Source of the DNA: Ligula intestinalis
Taxonomy: Eukaryota; Platyhelminthes; Cestoda; Diphyllobothriidea; Diphyllobothriidae
Assembly (NCBI GenBank): GCA_036362985.1
Contig: JAYGXS010000003.1
Location: 80,542,347 to 80,606,346 of the forward strand
Direction of reading: 5' to 3'
Length of the DNA stretch: 64,000 nucleotides
This document shows positions 1 to 8,759 of the stretch, piece after piece. The notes below the pieces were generated by a model that saw only the letters and a program-made list of their open reading frames with translations, was not told where the DNA came from and searched no databases. Positions within the stretch are counted from its first letter, which is position 1, and each line of letters starts with the position of its first letter. Position numbers and translations under genes: made by a program.

Positions 1-148
1 CACTGCTGATGAAGGCAGCTGTCGTTTGAAAAGTCATCAGTTAGATTTCGATCAATAATCTTCAGGCCTGTATATGCATATGGTAATGTAATAAATAAAC
101 TATGCTGGTTGGTGGAAGGATGTAGTGTTGTTCTTGTTGATTGTTAGC

Positions 149-560
149 CTAGGCCACCTCTATACGCACGTATTCCTTCACCTGCTCCTGTGTGGCAGAA
201 TATATTGGTTGGTAGCCCTTTCTGGATCTGGGGTACCCACCGGAGTCCAAACTGAGTGCAGTTGGGAGACGGAAAGCCCCGACTTTAGCTGGCTTGAGCC
301 ATAGTCCCACGGGGGTTAGTTGGGTGCCTGGTCGGGAACTGCATGCGAAGAGATGACGGCAGTCATGCGGCGAGACGCCGCAGTCGGGTATGGACGGATC
401 GAGCCGGTAGGCAGGCAAGTAGCCCTTGTTGGATCCGGAGAAGCATGCAAAAGCCACTGCGTAGCTGTGCCAGGGTACAGCGAGTGACCCTCAGAAGACG
501 TCGTTCCGAGGCCGCAATCGCAGGAGGATAGCCACCTAGATGCAATGGCCAAGCCGCATC
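149..560 (-). mobile_element. Jockey-like LINE, 3' end fragment
   Basis: Read on the minus strand this is the last part of a non-LTR retrotransposon ORF2. It shows a LLRVTRCTLAQLRSG block, then RLDPSIPDCG, a Cys/His knuckle-like stretch (C...PHDCRHLFAC), then TQLTPVGLW, and a stop at 149. The same block recurs on the plus strand near 960-1250 and 61640-61900, so it is a repeat family and not a host gene. Between the first two blocks there is an extra 11-12 codon insert and a frame change, so the copy is dead. The Jockey/CR1-group assignment rests on the knuckle-type C-terminus. Confidence 0.75.
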
Positions 561-565
561 AATCT

Positions 566-1275
566 GGTCTCCCACAAGCAGCTCCTCCAGCCTCCGCCGC
601 CTTCAGTCAGCACCGAATGGCGCCCTCCGCACGATCACAGGCTGCTATAAAATGTCGTCCATCGATCACTTTCATGCAGATTTTTCTGTCCTGCCGGTCA
701 CCGCACACAACAAACTCCTAGTCCAGGAGTTCTGGTGGACCTGTTCACAACCTGGCCATCCGAACCACCATCGTTGCAACGCTCCCGAGCCTAGCCGTAA
801 CGTTCGGACGTCTATCCGAGGTCTCAACAAGGCAGCTGTCGCCTCGTCGCTCGCAGATCTACCCGTTGATGGCTCCGTCATCAGGACAGGCTACTAGCGC
901 CTTCACCAGAGAGCAGTTGTGGACGCAATATCTAGCTACCATTCCCCGGTCCTCCTGGGTGGCTATCCACCTGCGATTGCCACCTCGGAACGTCACCTCC
1001 CACGGGTGACTCGTTGTACCCTGGCGCAGCTTCGCAGTGGCTACTGCATGCTCCTTCGCCAGTACCAACACCAGCTGGACCCGTCTATACCCGACTGCAG
1101 TCTCGCCGCATGACTGCCGTCACCTCTTCGCCTGCAGTTCCCGGCCAGGCACCCAACTCACCCCCGAGGACCTTTGGCCCAAGCCGGCCGAGGTCGCGGC
1201 TTTTCTCCGTCTCCCAACTGCACCCAATTTGGACTCCGGCGGGAACCCCTGATCCACCATGGGCTACCAACCAAC
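566..1275 (+). mobile_element. Jockey-like LINE, RT C-terminal fragment
   Basis: Plus-strand fragment of the same family, covering the region after the RT palm/thumb through the C-terminal knuckle. Recognisable blocks are SSSLRRLQSA-like at about 580, CYKMSSIDHFHADFSVLP (650-695), CNAPEPSRNVRTSIRGL (775-825), LPRVTRCTLAQLRSGY (1000-1047) and PHDCRHLFACSSRPGTQL. The reading shifts between frames and has stops (for example at 895), so it is not coding today. It is joined head-on to the opposite-strand copy at 149-560 and again to a minus-strand copy from about 1276. Confidence 0.75.
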
Positions 1276-1575
1276 CAACTGGGGGATGGTAGCTGGATGT
1301 AGCGTCCACAACGGCTCTCTGGTGAAGGCGCTGGCAACCTGTCTTGATGGCGGAGCCATCAGCGGGTAGATCCGAGAGATACGAGGCGAAAGCTGCCTTG
1401 TGGAGAGCTCGAATAGATGACCGAACGTTACGGCTAGGCTCAGGAGCGTTGCAACGATGGTGGTTCGGATAACCAGGTTGTGAACAGGCCCACCAGAACT
1501 GCTGGCCCAAGGGTTCGTTGTGCGGAGCGACTGGCAGGACAGAAGCCTCTGCGTGAAGGCTCAATATAGCATTCT
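1276..1575 (-). mobile_element. Jockey-like LINE fragment, inverted copy
   Basis: The minus strand reads SVLPVAPHNEPLGQQFWW and then CNAPEPSRNVRSSIRALHK, VVDATSSYHPPV. This is the same protein stretch found on the plus strand at about 675-945, so the two form an imperfect inverted repeat. The junction at about 1270-1290 sits inside a short run of TTGGTTGG-like sequence, which may have served as microhomology. It is a fragment with no intact domain. Confidence 0.7.
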
Positions 1576-1579
1576 TCTC

Positions 1580-2090
1580 CTTTTTCTGTTTCATACCTCG
1601 CCTTCTGCGACCGTATCCAGCAGTCACGCGTACGCCAAAACCAATGATAACAACTATCAAGGTGGTACGGTACTACTAAGAGAAATAGTACACAATAAAT
1701 ACACAAACCTTAACAATGGATATTCTAAGTTAAGAGCAAAGGGAGTCCATCAAAGGGGGATGGGTCTGGTTTTATAGGATCCCAGGAGACAGTTCCTGAG
1801 GGCTCCCATTTTCTGAATTCACCTGTCCAAAAAGGGGAGGGGGGACGGACGTGAACAGAGACAATGTTGTGGAGGCAAAGAAGGGGGTGCAAGCGTTTCA
1901 CAGGCAGTGGTGGTGAGGTGACTTGACGAGTTGGTCTCGGATTAGCCGCGGACACTGGGTCAAAAGGGAGAAACAGACATCTGGGTCGACACCACCGTCA
2001 GCGCGGTCGTAATGTGAAAGTGTCAACAAATAACCGAGACCGGGGGGGGGGGCAGTTTTTAGTCATGTGCATTTGAGTCAGTCACGGAGA
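1580..2090. other. No recognisable gene
   Basis: I see no conserved protein block here. A run of 11 G lies at 2042-2052. The stretch separates two blocks of Jockey-like LINE sequence. Confidence 0.5.
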
Positions 2091-2091
2091 G

Positions 2092-2714
2092 TCAGCATTC
2101 CAGGGGGAAAGGGGCAGCTTTCGGAAGAGGGTAAACAATCATTTTGTAGGTCGGACGGAGTATCGTAGGAGAAGAGGTGTGGAGAATTCCAAACTTGCTC
2201 AGCCGGAAATAAAAAAGGTGATCAATGGGCGACATTTTATAGCAGCCCACGATCGTGCGGAGGGCACCGTTCTGTGCTGACTGAAGGCGGCGGAGGCTGG
2301 ATGAGCTGATTATGAGAGACCAGATTGGTGCCGCATAGGCGAGATGCGGCATGGCCAGCGCTTTGAATGTGCTCGCCAGCGTCTCTTTCGAGCAACCCCA
2401 GGATGTACCCGCGAGAGCCTTGAGGACCTTGGTGCGTCGGCTCACTTTGCTTGCGACCTGCCTCGCATGGTCCGCGAACGTGAAGAGCGGATCTAAACGG
2501 ATGCCAAGGGCTTATGGACCATCGGGAAAGCCTCACCGTTGACGATGATAGCCGAGTGACGATTGAACTCCTTCGGGTCCAGCATGAAAGCAGTAACGGA
2601 TTACTTGGCTGCCGAGATCGTCAACCCGCGCTGAGTAAAGAAGTCCACAAAATCAGGCATGGAGGACCTGTACAGCCTGATCAATGTGATGGTGCTGGCA
2701 GAAGAAGATGACAT
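2092..2714 (-). mobile_element. Jockey-like LINE, distal RT part
   Basis: On the minus strand, reading downwards from 2714, the sequence encodes DVIFFCQHHHIDQ-like sequence just after the RT catalytic box, then FTQRGLTISAAK, an EFNRHSAIIVNGE-like stretch, KVLKALAGTSWG, and YAAPIWSLIISSSSLRRLQS, ending near 2092. The same order is seen on the plus strand at 60830-61330. The frame changes several times. It is the 3' half of an element whose 5' half lies at 3266-4325 on the same strand; the two halves are separated by a plus-strand CR1-like fragment. Confidence 0.75.
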
Positions 2715-3265
2715 CATGGCGTGGCGGCAATGGCATGCAAAGGACACAGCATGTCTGGAGAAAGTGCAGCGTCGGGCAACAAAGCTAGTAAGAGGTCTAA
2801 AGCACCACACTTACATAGATAGACTGGCATGCCTAAATTTATTCCCTCTGCATTACAGGCAACAAAGAGGGGATCTTATCCTAGTTTACAAGATAATAAA
2901 CGGTCTTGAGAAAGGATTACGCTTTAAATACATGTTTCAGTGACACCTCTCGCTGCGCACGAACACATCCAAGCTAAACCACCGCTCTAAATTCTTCACG
3001 CAACGTGCCAAACAACAGTGGAACGACCTTCCAGTCAGTCGTGGAGGCCACTTCCCTTCAGATGTACAAACAACGCTTGGATAATTACATGCGACCCGTC
3101 CCTTACCTCCCAGTCTGAATTCTAAAAACCAGACATATATTGTAAAAAAACAATGCTACTCACTGTTTGCCAATACTATGTTAGAAGTTGTAAATTTTTA
3201 TAGGTGCATGTACACGTGATCAATAGGGTTTTCAAAGGCATTGCCTATTATCCTCACCAAATAAA
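2715..3265 (+). mobile_element. CR1-like LINE 3' fragment inserted in another LINE
   Basis: The plus strand from about 2745 encodes the familiar end of CR1-type ORF2: CLEKVQRRATKLVRGLKH, then LNLFPLHYRQQRGDLILVYK and, after a stop at 2941, HRSKFFTQRAKQQWNDLP. It ends near 3110, followed by non-coding sequence to about 3265. It lies between the two halves of a minus-strand Jockey-like element, so it either inserted there or was brought in by rearrangement. Exact ends and target duplications could not be set by eye. Confidence 0.7.
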
Positions 3266-4325
3266 CTGAAACTTTGGCAGGTGCCGGAGGGAGTGGGAGT
3301 TCCCACATGTAAATGTTGAACAGCGTACGACTGAGCACAGAGCTTTGAGGAACACTGCAAATCTGCTTACGGGCTTGAAGAGAGTGCTGTGGAAAAGGAA
3401 ACGATCGTGTCGGCCACGGATGTAAGCCACCAACCATCAGACAAGGCCAGTCGGGACGTTCAGGGAGACCAAGTCCTGCAGGAGCTGATCGTGGCGGACG
3501 CAGTCAAAGGCTCGTGAGAGATCATTTGAGACTGCCACGGTCTGCGAAGCGGGGTTCTGTTGATTGAAGCCCTTGAGGATAATGTCGCTGAGCTCGAAGA
3601 GCGCCGTTAAGGTGCCACGACCCGACCTGAAACCATATTGGTGGCTAGACAGATCAGCTGCAGACGTCAGCATTGGGTGGAGAAGTCGTTCCAGAATCTT
3701 CGCAAGTGGGCTGAGGAGGGCGATTGGAGGTCGCTAGACTGGGGTTATTGCCAGCTTTGACCAGTGGGGTGAGGATGGACTGGCGTCAGCAATCGAGGAT
3801 GATTGAACTGGCCAGCGAGAGATTGAAAATGGCAGCCACCTTAGGGCCAATATGGCGCAAATGGATAGGTGCCAGGCTATCTGGTCCTAAGGCTTTCGTT
3901 TTCTTGACGACGGTGAGGATGGCATCAGCCGAGAAGGAAATATTCGGAGGCGGGGCCTTATGAAGTAGGCGAAGCAGGGAATTCTGATTTTTGGGACTAG
4001 ACACCGCGCCGGGCGAGAACAGTTGGTTCATCTTCACGGCAATCTGACCATTGTTCGAGATGCAGATGCCATCCCCGAAGTTAATGGACTGGTTGGTCAG
4101 ATTGCGTAGAAGTTTCCAGGTGGCAGCTGATTTGCCGCGGAAATTACAATCTGCAACTTCTTCAGGCCAACGTTGCCGTTTGTCGTCGTTGACGGTCTTA
4201 GTGATCAAGCCGTTGAGTTCGCCGACACGCGGGTCATTTGCATCACGCGCTCGTGCGTCATCTCTTTCTCGTCGCAGTTGGGAGGCTTCAGGTGGGTAGT
4301 TTGGCGGCCAAGGTCTGCTACAACC
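3266..4325 (-). mobile_element. Jockey-like LINE, proximal RT part
   Basis: The minus strand holds the linker and N-terminal RT of the family: CNFRGKSAATWKLLRNLTNQ, then LLRLLHKAPPPNISFSADAI, KALGPDSLAPIHLRHIGPKV, HQYGFRSGRGTLTALFELSD and DLSRAFDCVRHDQLLQDL, followed by APAKVSVY where the catalytic YADD box should begin. At that point (about 3265) homology stops and resumes at 2714. Frameshifts occur near 4205, 3786 and 3437. No endonuclease domain is seen upstream. Confidence 0.8.
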
Positions 4326-4399
4326 ATCTCCCTACGTTTGAAAATATATTGGTCACACAAGCCGGCGTCTGTCCGAAAGAGTACGAAAACACCTTCGGG

Positions 4400-4535
4400 C
4401 ACAGTTAGAGAAGGGAGGCAAGTAAAGAGCACTAATAGTTCTATTTTAGTGCACATGGTAGACCCAAACCATCGTGTGGATGTCAGAGGGGCTCTTCAGC
4501 TATCCAAATTACTCAGATAGCGTCCGTTGGTTAAG
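4400..4535 (+). mobile_element. Penelope-like element fragment (GIY-YIG tail)
   Basis: The plus strand reads REGRQVKSTNSSILVHMVDP, then NHRVDVRGALQLS. This matches the stretch SSILAHLVDTNHRVDTNKAF that follows the GIY-YIG core in the PLE at 39.6-40.8 kb. Only this part is clear; sequence upstream (4330-4400) is too decayed to assign. It abuts a minus-strand Jockey-like LINE on its left. Confidence 0.6.
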
Positions 4536-4639
4536 AAGAAGCAGCTGCCATCAGATTTCGCTGGCCGAGAGCTTGCGCTCAAAAGACATTTGCAACAGCG
4601 CCGCAAATAACATGGTCGAAATTCGCTAACCCAACCACA

Positions 4640-4985
4640 CACGGCTTCTTACCGGCCTCAGAAAATGGTCATCCCAGAGACAAGTCCCCAATTCAAGCGC
4701 GCGCACCTTGTAACCTATCTTGGCCGCCAGTCGACCTGGACACTGACATGTTTTTGTCAATCTGCCCTGGTGTATGATCGTCATCTCGGCGCACAATTTC
4801 AACGGCATCAAAGTTGAATACGTGCCCCATCTCTGTAGCATGGGTTGTTACCCCGATTTTGGATTCAACCGTGGTACAGCCACATGATGTTCATCCATTT
4901 GCACTTGTATTAGCGGCCGGTTTCTCCAACGTAACTGCACATCCTGCAGCTGCAGTCGGCAAACAAAGCCTAACTTCTGCTGTTT
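4640..4985 (-). mobile_element. Penelope-like element fragment (GIY-YIG domain)
   Basis: Read on the minus strand, CSCRMCSYVGETGR is a typical PLE GIY-YIG start (YVGETGR), followed by a MDEH-AV motif and then HATEMGHVFNFDAVEIVRR, the usual C-terminal part of the domain. Frame breaks and a stop directly after YVGETGR make it a relic. This YVGETGR type differs from the YMGRTTRR type at 39.6-40.3 kb, so at least two PLE lineages are present. Confidence 0.7.
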
Positions 4986-5034
4986 AGGTATAGGGGCTTT
5001 CGGCCGCTGTACTGGTTGCCGAATTAAAACATCA

Positions 5035-5118
5035 ATAACGTTCTTTGCTACAAAATAAGTACAAACATTCTAGCTTTCTGCATGCATGCTATAAAATATA
5101 CTTGAATTTATAAGGCCC
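5035..5118 (+). repeat. R1 AT-rich repeat, short partial copy
   Basis: The segment TTTGCTACAAAATAAGTACA ... CTATAAAATATACTTGAATT ... TATAAGG matches the corresponding part of repeat family R1 at 44130-44215 and 50255-50325. Only about 80 bases are shared. Confidence 0.5.
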
Positions 5119-6235
5119 TCGAAAAGCAACGAAGGGACCATGCGACAAGGATGCCTTTTACGGCCACCTAAAGAGGAGCACATCGCCAACTTAAAATGGG
5201 TGGCCTTGGGACAAATTTCAGGAACGCTTAATAGTCCCGCAACTTAACCCTAATATAAAACCAAATTACAATCTTAATCTTAACTCTCGTCTTACTCCAA
5301 ACTCAACCCGTAGCCTCGCCTTAATCCTAAACCTATGTTGTCCGGAAATCGGCACCCAGCCTCATGTATTGAGGGCGCTTTCTGTTCACGTATCCTTTTC
5401 ATGCGGCCATGAGAGTAATTCCTACCAACCACTTTCCTTTTTAGCGAATGCGACTTCTCGGAACGTCACGCATTCAAAATCCGGAAACGCGATAAGACTG
5501 GAACGTCTTTGAATTGCACTGCACGATGATAAACATCAGATAACATATTTTTTCAACGAAAGCACATTTGAAGATTTAACTGAATTTTTTAGGAAGTGAC
5601 GCTACCTATCATTTTCCATGACCAAAAAAGCAGTGGGCCAATTTTCAAACATATTTATATTCAACAGACAATTTGGCGAGCAGATGCCTGCTTTTGATAA
5701 ATACTCTGCGGGCCTCTACCTTGTTCTATGGCCACCGAGAATAGTATGCTGGCTTCGGCAGAGGCGGTCGGAATCAGGTTACGCAGACGGACCCAGTTAG
5801 CACAAAAGGAACCTGGTACGGACAATGTATCTGCCGTGGCCCAAAGTCACCAAGCCAGCTTCCTCATCTCCCTCCCTCCGAATACACAATATATTCTCTA
5901 TCTCATAAAATTTAAACCGAAATTCTACAATTTAGCTTCAGTTCGAACAAATTACCTAAGCCTGGTTTTAATATGGTTTACCACGCAGAATAATTCCAAG
6001 ATATTTCAGTCAACTCAGGGTACCAGTTTTTGGACGATTCTCTTTCTAATTACCTGCAAAAAGCACACTATAAAAAATCATACCTAAGCAGCATACATCT
6101 TCCACGATAACTTAAAATATTTTGTCTACATGCATTTTTTTACATTTTTGGTAGCAAGGGGTATATTTTATAATTTTTTTTTGCTAATTATGGGATTTTT
6201 TGTGATCAAAAAATGTTCATTTATATTACATCGTA
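5119..6235. other. No recognisable gene
   Basis: I see no coding block with family resemblance. The part near 5245-5340 contains loosely telomere-like CTTAACCC/CTTAATC words, but they are irregular. The rest is AT-rich. Confidence 0.5.
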
Positions 6236-6605
6236 TCCTTCGGTTTACTAATGTTTTCTATAAGGTATTGAACAGAATTTACATTCATTGCAACATTTTA
6301 TGAGAACTATGTAGTCTATTACTTTTAGCGTAGAGAAATGCGCGATTGTTGTTAAACCGAGTGTATACAGCATGCATAAGGCTTTGGAAACCTTGAATTC
6401 AAGTAAGATCATAATTGTTCGCCAAGTTAGGCTCCCTAAAACTGGAATATAGTCCTCCTTCGAGTACGAAACTTGAAGGTGCAAATTCTGTGCGTTTTCT
6501 ATAAAATACGCTTGAATTTTGAAGGGCGTAGAAAATAGATCGGAAAAAGGTATACTGCTTTTTCCGGTGGCTAGAACAAGGTTCCTTCAAAAGCCGGCAT
6601 CCTAA
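6236..6605 (+). repeat. R1 AT-rich repeat copy
   Basis: Shares ATTGCAACATTTTATGNGAA (6290), an AAACCTTGAATTC block (6386), CTATAAAATACGCTTGAATT (6500) and AAGCCGGCATCC (6590) in the same order and orientation as the copy at 49990-50445. It has no coding capacity. This is a dispersed non-autonomous repeat of unknown class. Confidence 0.6.
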
Positions 6606-7184
6606 CTAGAGTAAAAACCACTGTGTTAAGGCTTTAGGGTACTCCGTACGATAACCCTAATAAAGTAATTTGTTCGAATCGAAAGCATATTTGTGAATTT
6701 TGGTCGACATTTCATGCGATATGCAACCTACTGTAATTACCTTTCCCAGTGACCAACATGCCCGCTGACGTTGATCAGAGAAGACTAGCTGTAAGGTTTC
6801 TCTGCCCCATAACCTCAGCTACAGCATGCTTTCCTTACTTGACCACAGCTTCCATTTATTGCTCCAGCAACAGACCTGAGGTGAATTAATCGAAGGTGGA
6901 CATATGCTATGCAAGTTGTAATTTGAATTTTAGTAACTCTAAAACAATTCAACGATCTTTCTATACAAACTATTAGGGCAACAGTGAGCATTCGTTGAAG
7001 AACGTTCACCGATCGCTAACGGAACTCACTCCTCTCGCTCTGCCTTGGGGATAACTTTCAGCAGTCGCAGAGTGGTTAAGCATTTGACATTGCTGGCAAA
7101 GACAAGATTAACTGCCTCGACCACTAGCCGCTGTGTGGCTGTGGGCGGAGCTCGATAATGAGCTCCAAGGCATAGCAAACGTTC
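6606..7184. other. No recognisable gene
   Basis: Unannotated sequence between repeat R1 and a SINE; no protein or RNA signal recognised. Confidence 0.5.
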
Positions 7185-7392
7185 TGGTAGCGATCGGCGA
7201 ACGCTCATCAACGAGTGTCAATATCTCCCGACTAAACGGACAAGATGAGCTTGTGACTATTTGGTTAGAACGTTAGAAGTCTGATCAAAATGTCGCGATT
7301 TCGAGTCTTAGATGGTGCACCACTTTGGGCTGGGTATGACTGGCTGACAATGACTAATGAGTCCGAAATGGTCATTCCAGTCTCCCCCTATT
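7185..7392 (+). repeat. SINE-A (tRNA-derived SINE)
   Basis: Begins with a GATCGGCGAACGCTCATCAA head, then CGAGTGTCAATATCTCCC. A degenerate A-box (TTGTGACTATTTGGTTAGAA) and B-box (CGATTTCGAGTC) resemble a tRNA gene promoter for RNA polymerase III. A conserved tail follows: GCACCACTTTGGGCTGGG, ACTGGCTGAC, GGTCATTCCAGTCTCCC. The same arrangement recurs at 38462-38645, 53615-53765 and 53855-54475. Confidence 0.65.
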
Positions 7393-7607
7393 TTTGTCAA
7401 CAATGCCAACATTGAGTATTTTAAACCTCAGGAATGGACTTTACTTTGCAGGTTTCGCTACATTTATACTGACTACTCCTAGTGCTAGCGCCTACAGTGT
7501 CGTTACCCAATTTTATCCACGCCCGGCGACATGATATATCCCCGACGGGGCTTCTAACTAGTCAGGCTGCAGTGGCGTGTGCAATATTATTTAGCACTTG
7601 ACCACAT

Positions 7608-8506
7608 TTACCACAGTCTAGGCATCATGTGGTGTGAAACTGCCCTCTTTTTTCGCATAGAAAGATGCAGGCGGAGGGGTACACAAGGCTGAGGATAAAA
7701 AGGAATCAAATAAAAGACACACCTCGATCGATTGCGATACACTGGCACCAGCTTCGTCGCCCGGTACCGCTTCTTCCAGGAGGGGTTCGTGCGCCGGATG
7801 TAGCATTTTTTTGACCTTAAAAAACATGCAGGGCACACTGACCGAAGACATCAGCATTGAGAATAGCAACAAAATCAGCATAGAGTAGAATTCCGCCATC
7901 TGGGAACCAAACTGACGAAGGCAGGCCTCGAGAGTGAGACAGATAACTAGAGCCAAGAGGACACCCGCATGAAAGGCTGGGTCCTGTAGATCAGGAGCGA
8001 TATTGCCGACTTTGTCCTCCAGTGTAAGGGCTTCCTTTTGGCGTCGTTTGGCTTCCACGCTGGCTCGACGAGCAAAGTCAGCACCGGAGTAGACTGACCA
8101 GCCGTAGCAAAGACGACTCAGAAACAGGATTAAATTGCTGGCCCACTTCCAGTCGCCGTTATATATGCCAGCCAAGAAGACACTGTTGCTGATAAGGCCT
8201 AGACCAGCCGGCAGAAGGGCATTGAAGAGGCTGGGTGGGACAAAACGTTGAAGAAAGAGGCGCTTGAAGAAGCCTGACAGGAGAAAGGCCATGTAGAGGC
8301 TGCCATACATGAGGGGATCCAGCGGAACGTAGCGGTTCGTGTGGAAGCAGAGGATAACCAGGGGAAAGGGCCAAGAGAGAACCAGTGAGGCTGAGGAGAC
8401 AAATGAGCTCATGCGAAGACCCTTTTTGCCCGACGGATTACGCAGCAACTCGGAAAAACCTTCACTGAGTGCCTGGGCCATTGTAGCTACGTCGCCAGCA
8501 AAGAAC
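7608..8506 (-). CDS. Multi-pass membrane protein of unknown function, long 3' exon
   Basis: An open stretch of about 295 residues reads from a splice acceptor (TTATTTGCTAG then GTTCTTTGCTGG) at 8506. It is not a known transposon protein and its repetition in the window was not seen, so it is probably a host gene exon. I count about six hydrophobic segments, including SSFVSSASLVLSWPFPLVIL, LMYGSLYMAFLLSGFF, a third ending GLGLISNSVFLAGIY, WASNLILFLSRLCYGW, VLLALVICLTLEACL and FYSMLILLLFSMLMSSVSV. A charged loop with RRASVEAKRRQKEAL separates segments 4 and 5. The 3' end has two readings: straight through to a stop at 7618, or after removal of a 34-base intron (7689-7722) to a stop at 7608. A possible preceding exon is listed separately. 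I do not recognise the family. Confidence 0.6.
7689..7722 (-). other. Candidate 34-base intron
   Basis: On the minus strand the coding sequence reads ATCGAG, then GTGTGTCTTTT (donor-like), a T-rich middle and TTTTTATCCTCAG (acceptor-like), then CCTTGTG. The length (34) is not a multiple of three, but both spliced and unspliced frames stay open for about 26-35 further codons. Introns of this size are known in flatworm genes. A transcript is needed to decide. Confidence 0.4.
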
Positions 8507-8704
8507 CTAGCAAATAATAAAAAAAGCAGGCAAGATGACAGATTATTTAATATAAATAGTTCTGACGATGCAGCGCCACAAGGGCCTGAAAACTCGGTAC
8601 CCATGCAATAGACACTTCTAGATGGGAGATGTTCCGGTATCGTATTTATGTATTCGCTCCTGGGGGGACGCGAAGTTTAAAAGACACGTCTCTAGACAAC
8701 TTAC

Positions 8705-8739
8705 CATAAACTAAGGCATTTGAAATCTCTAAACCACAT
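8705..8739 (-). CDS. Candidate upstream exon of the membrane-protein gene
   Basis: On the minus strand a strong donor, TTTATG then GTAAGTTG, lies at 8697-8705. Reading back from it in the phase required by the 8506 acceptor gives MWFRDFKCLSLW followed across the junction by FFAGDVATMAQAL, with the ATG at 8739. The intron would be 198 bases (8507-8704). The frame stays open further upstream, through ALFPYKN, to an in-frame stop near 8780. This is a splice-site and frame argument only. Confidence 0.35.
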
Positions 8740-8759
8740 GTTCTTGTATGGGAATAATG

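Noticed and set aside
5245..5340. Telomere-like CTTAACCC/CTTAATC words
   Set aside because: The words are irregular and interspersed with other sequence; no tandem array of a telomere hexamer is present.
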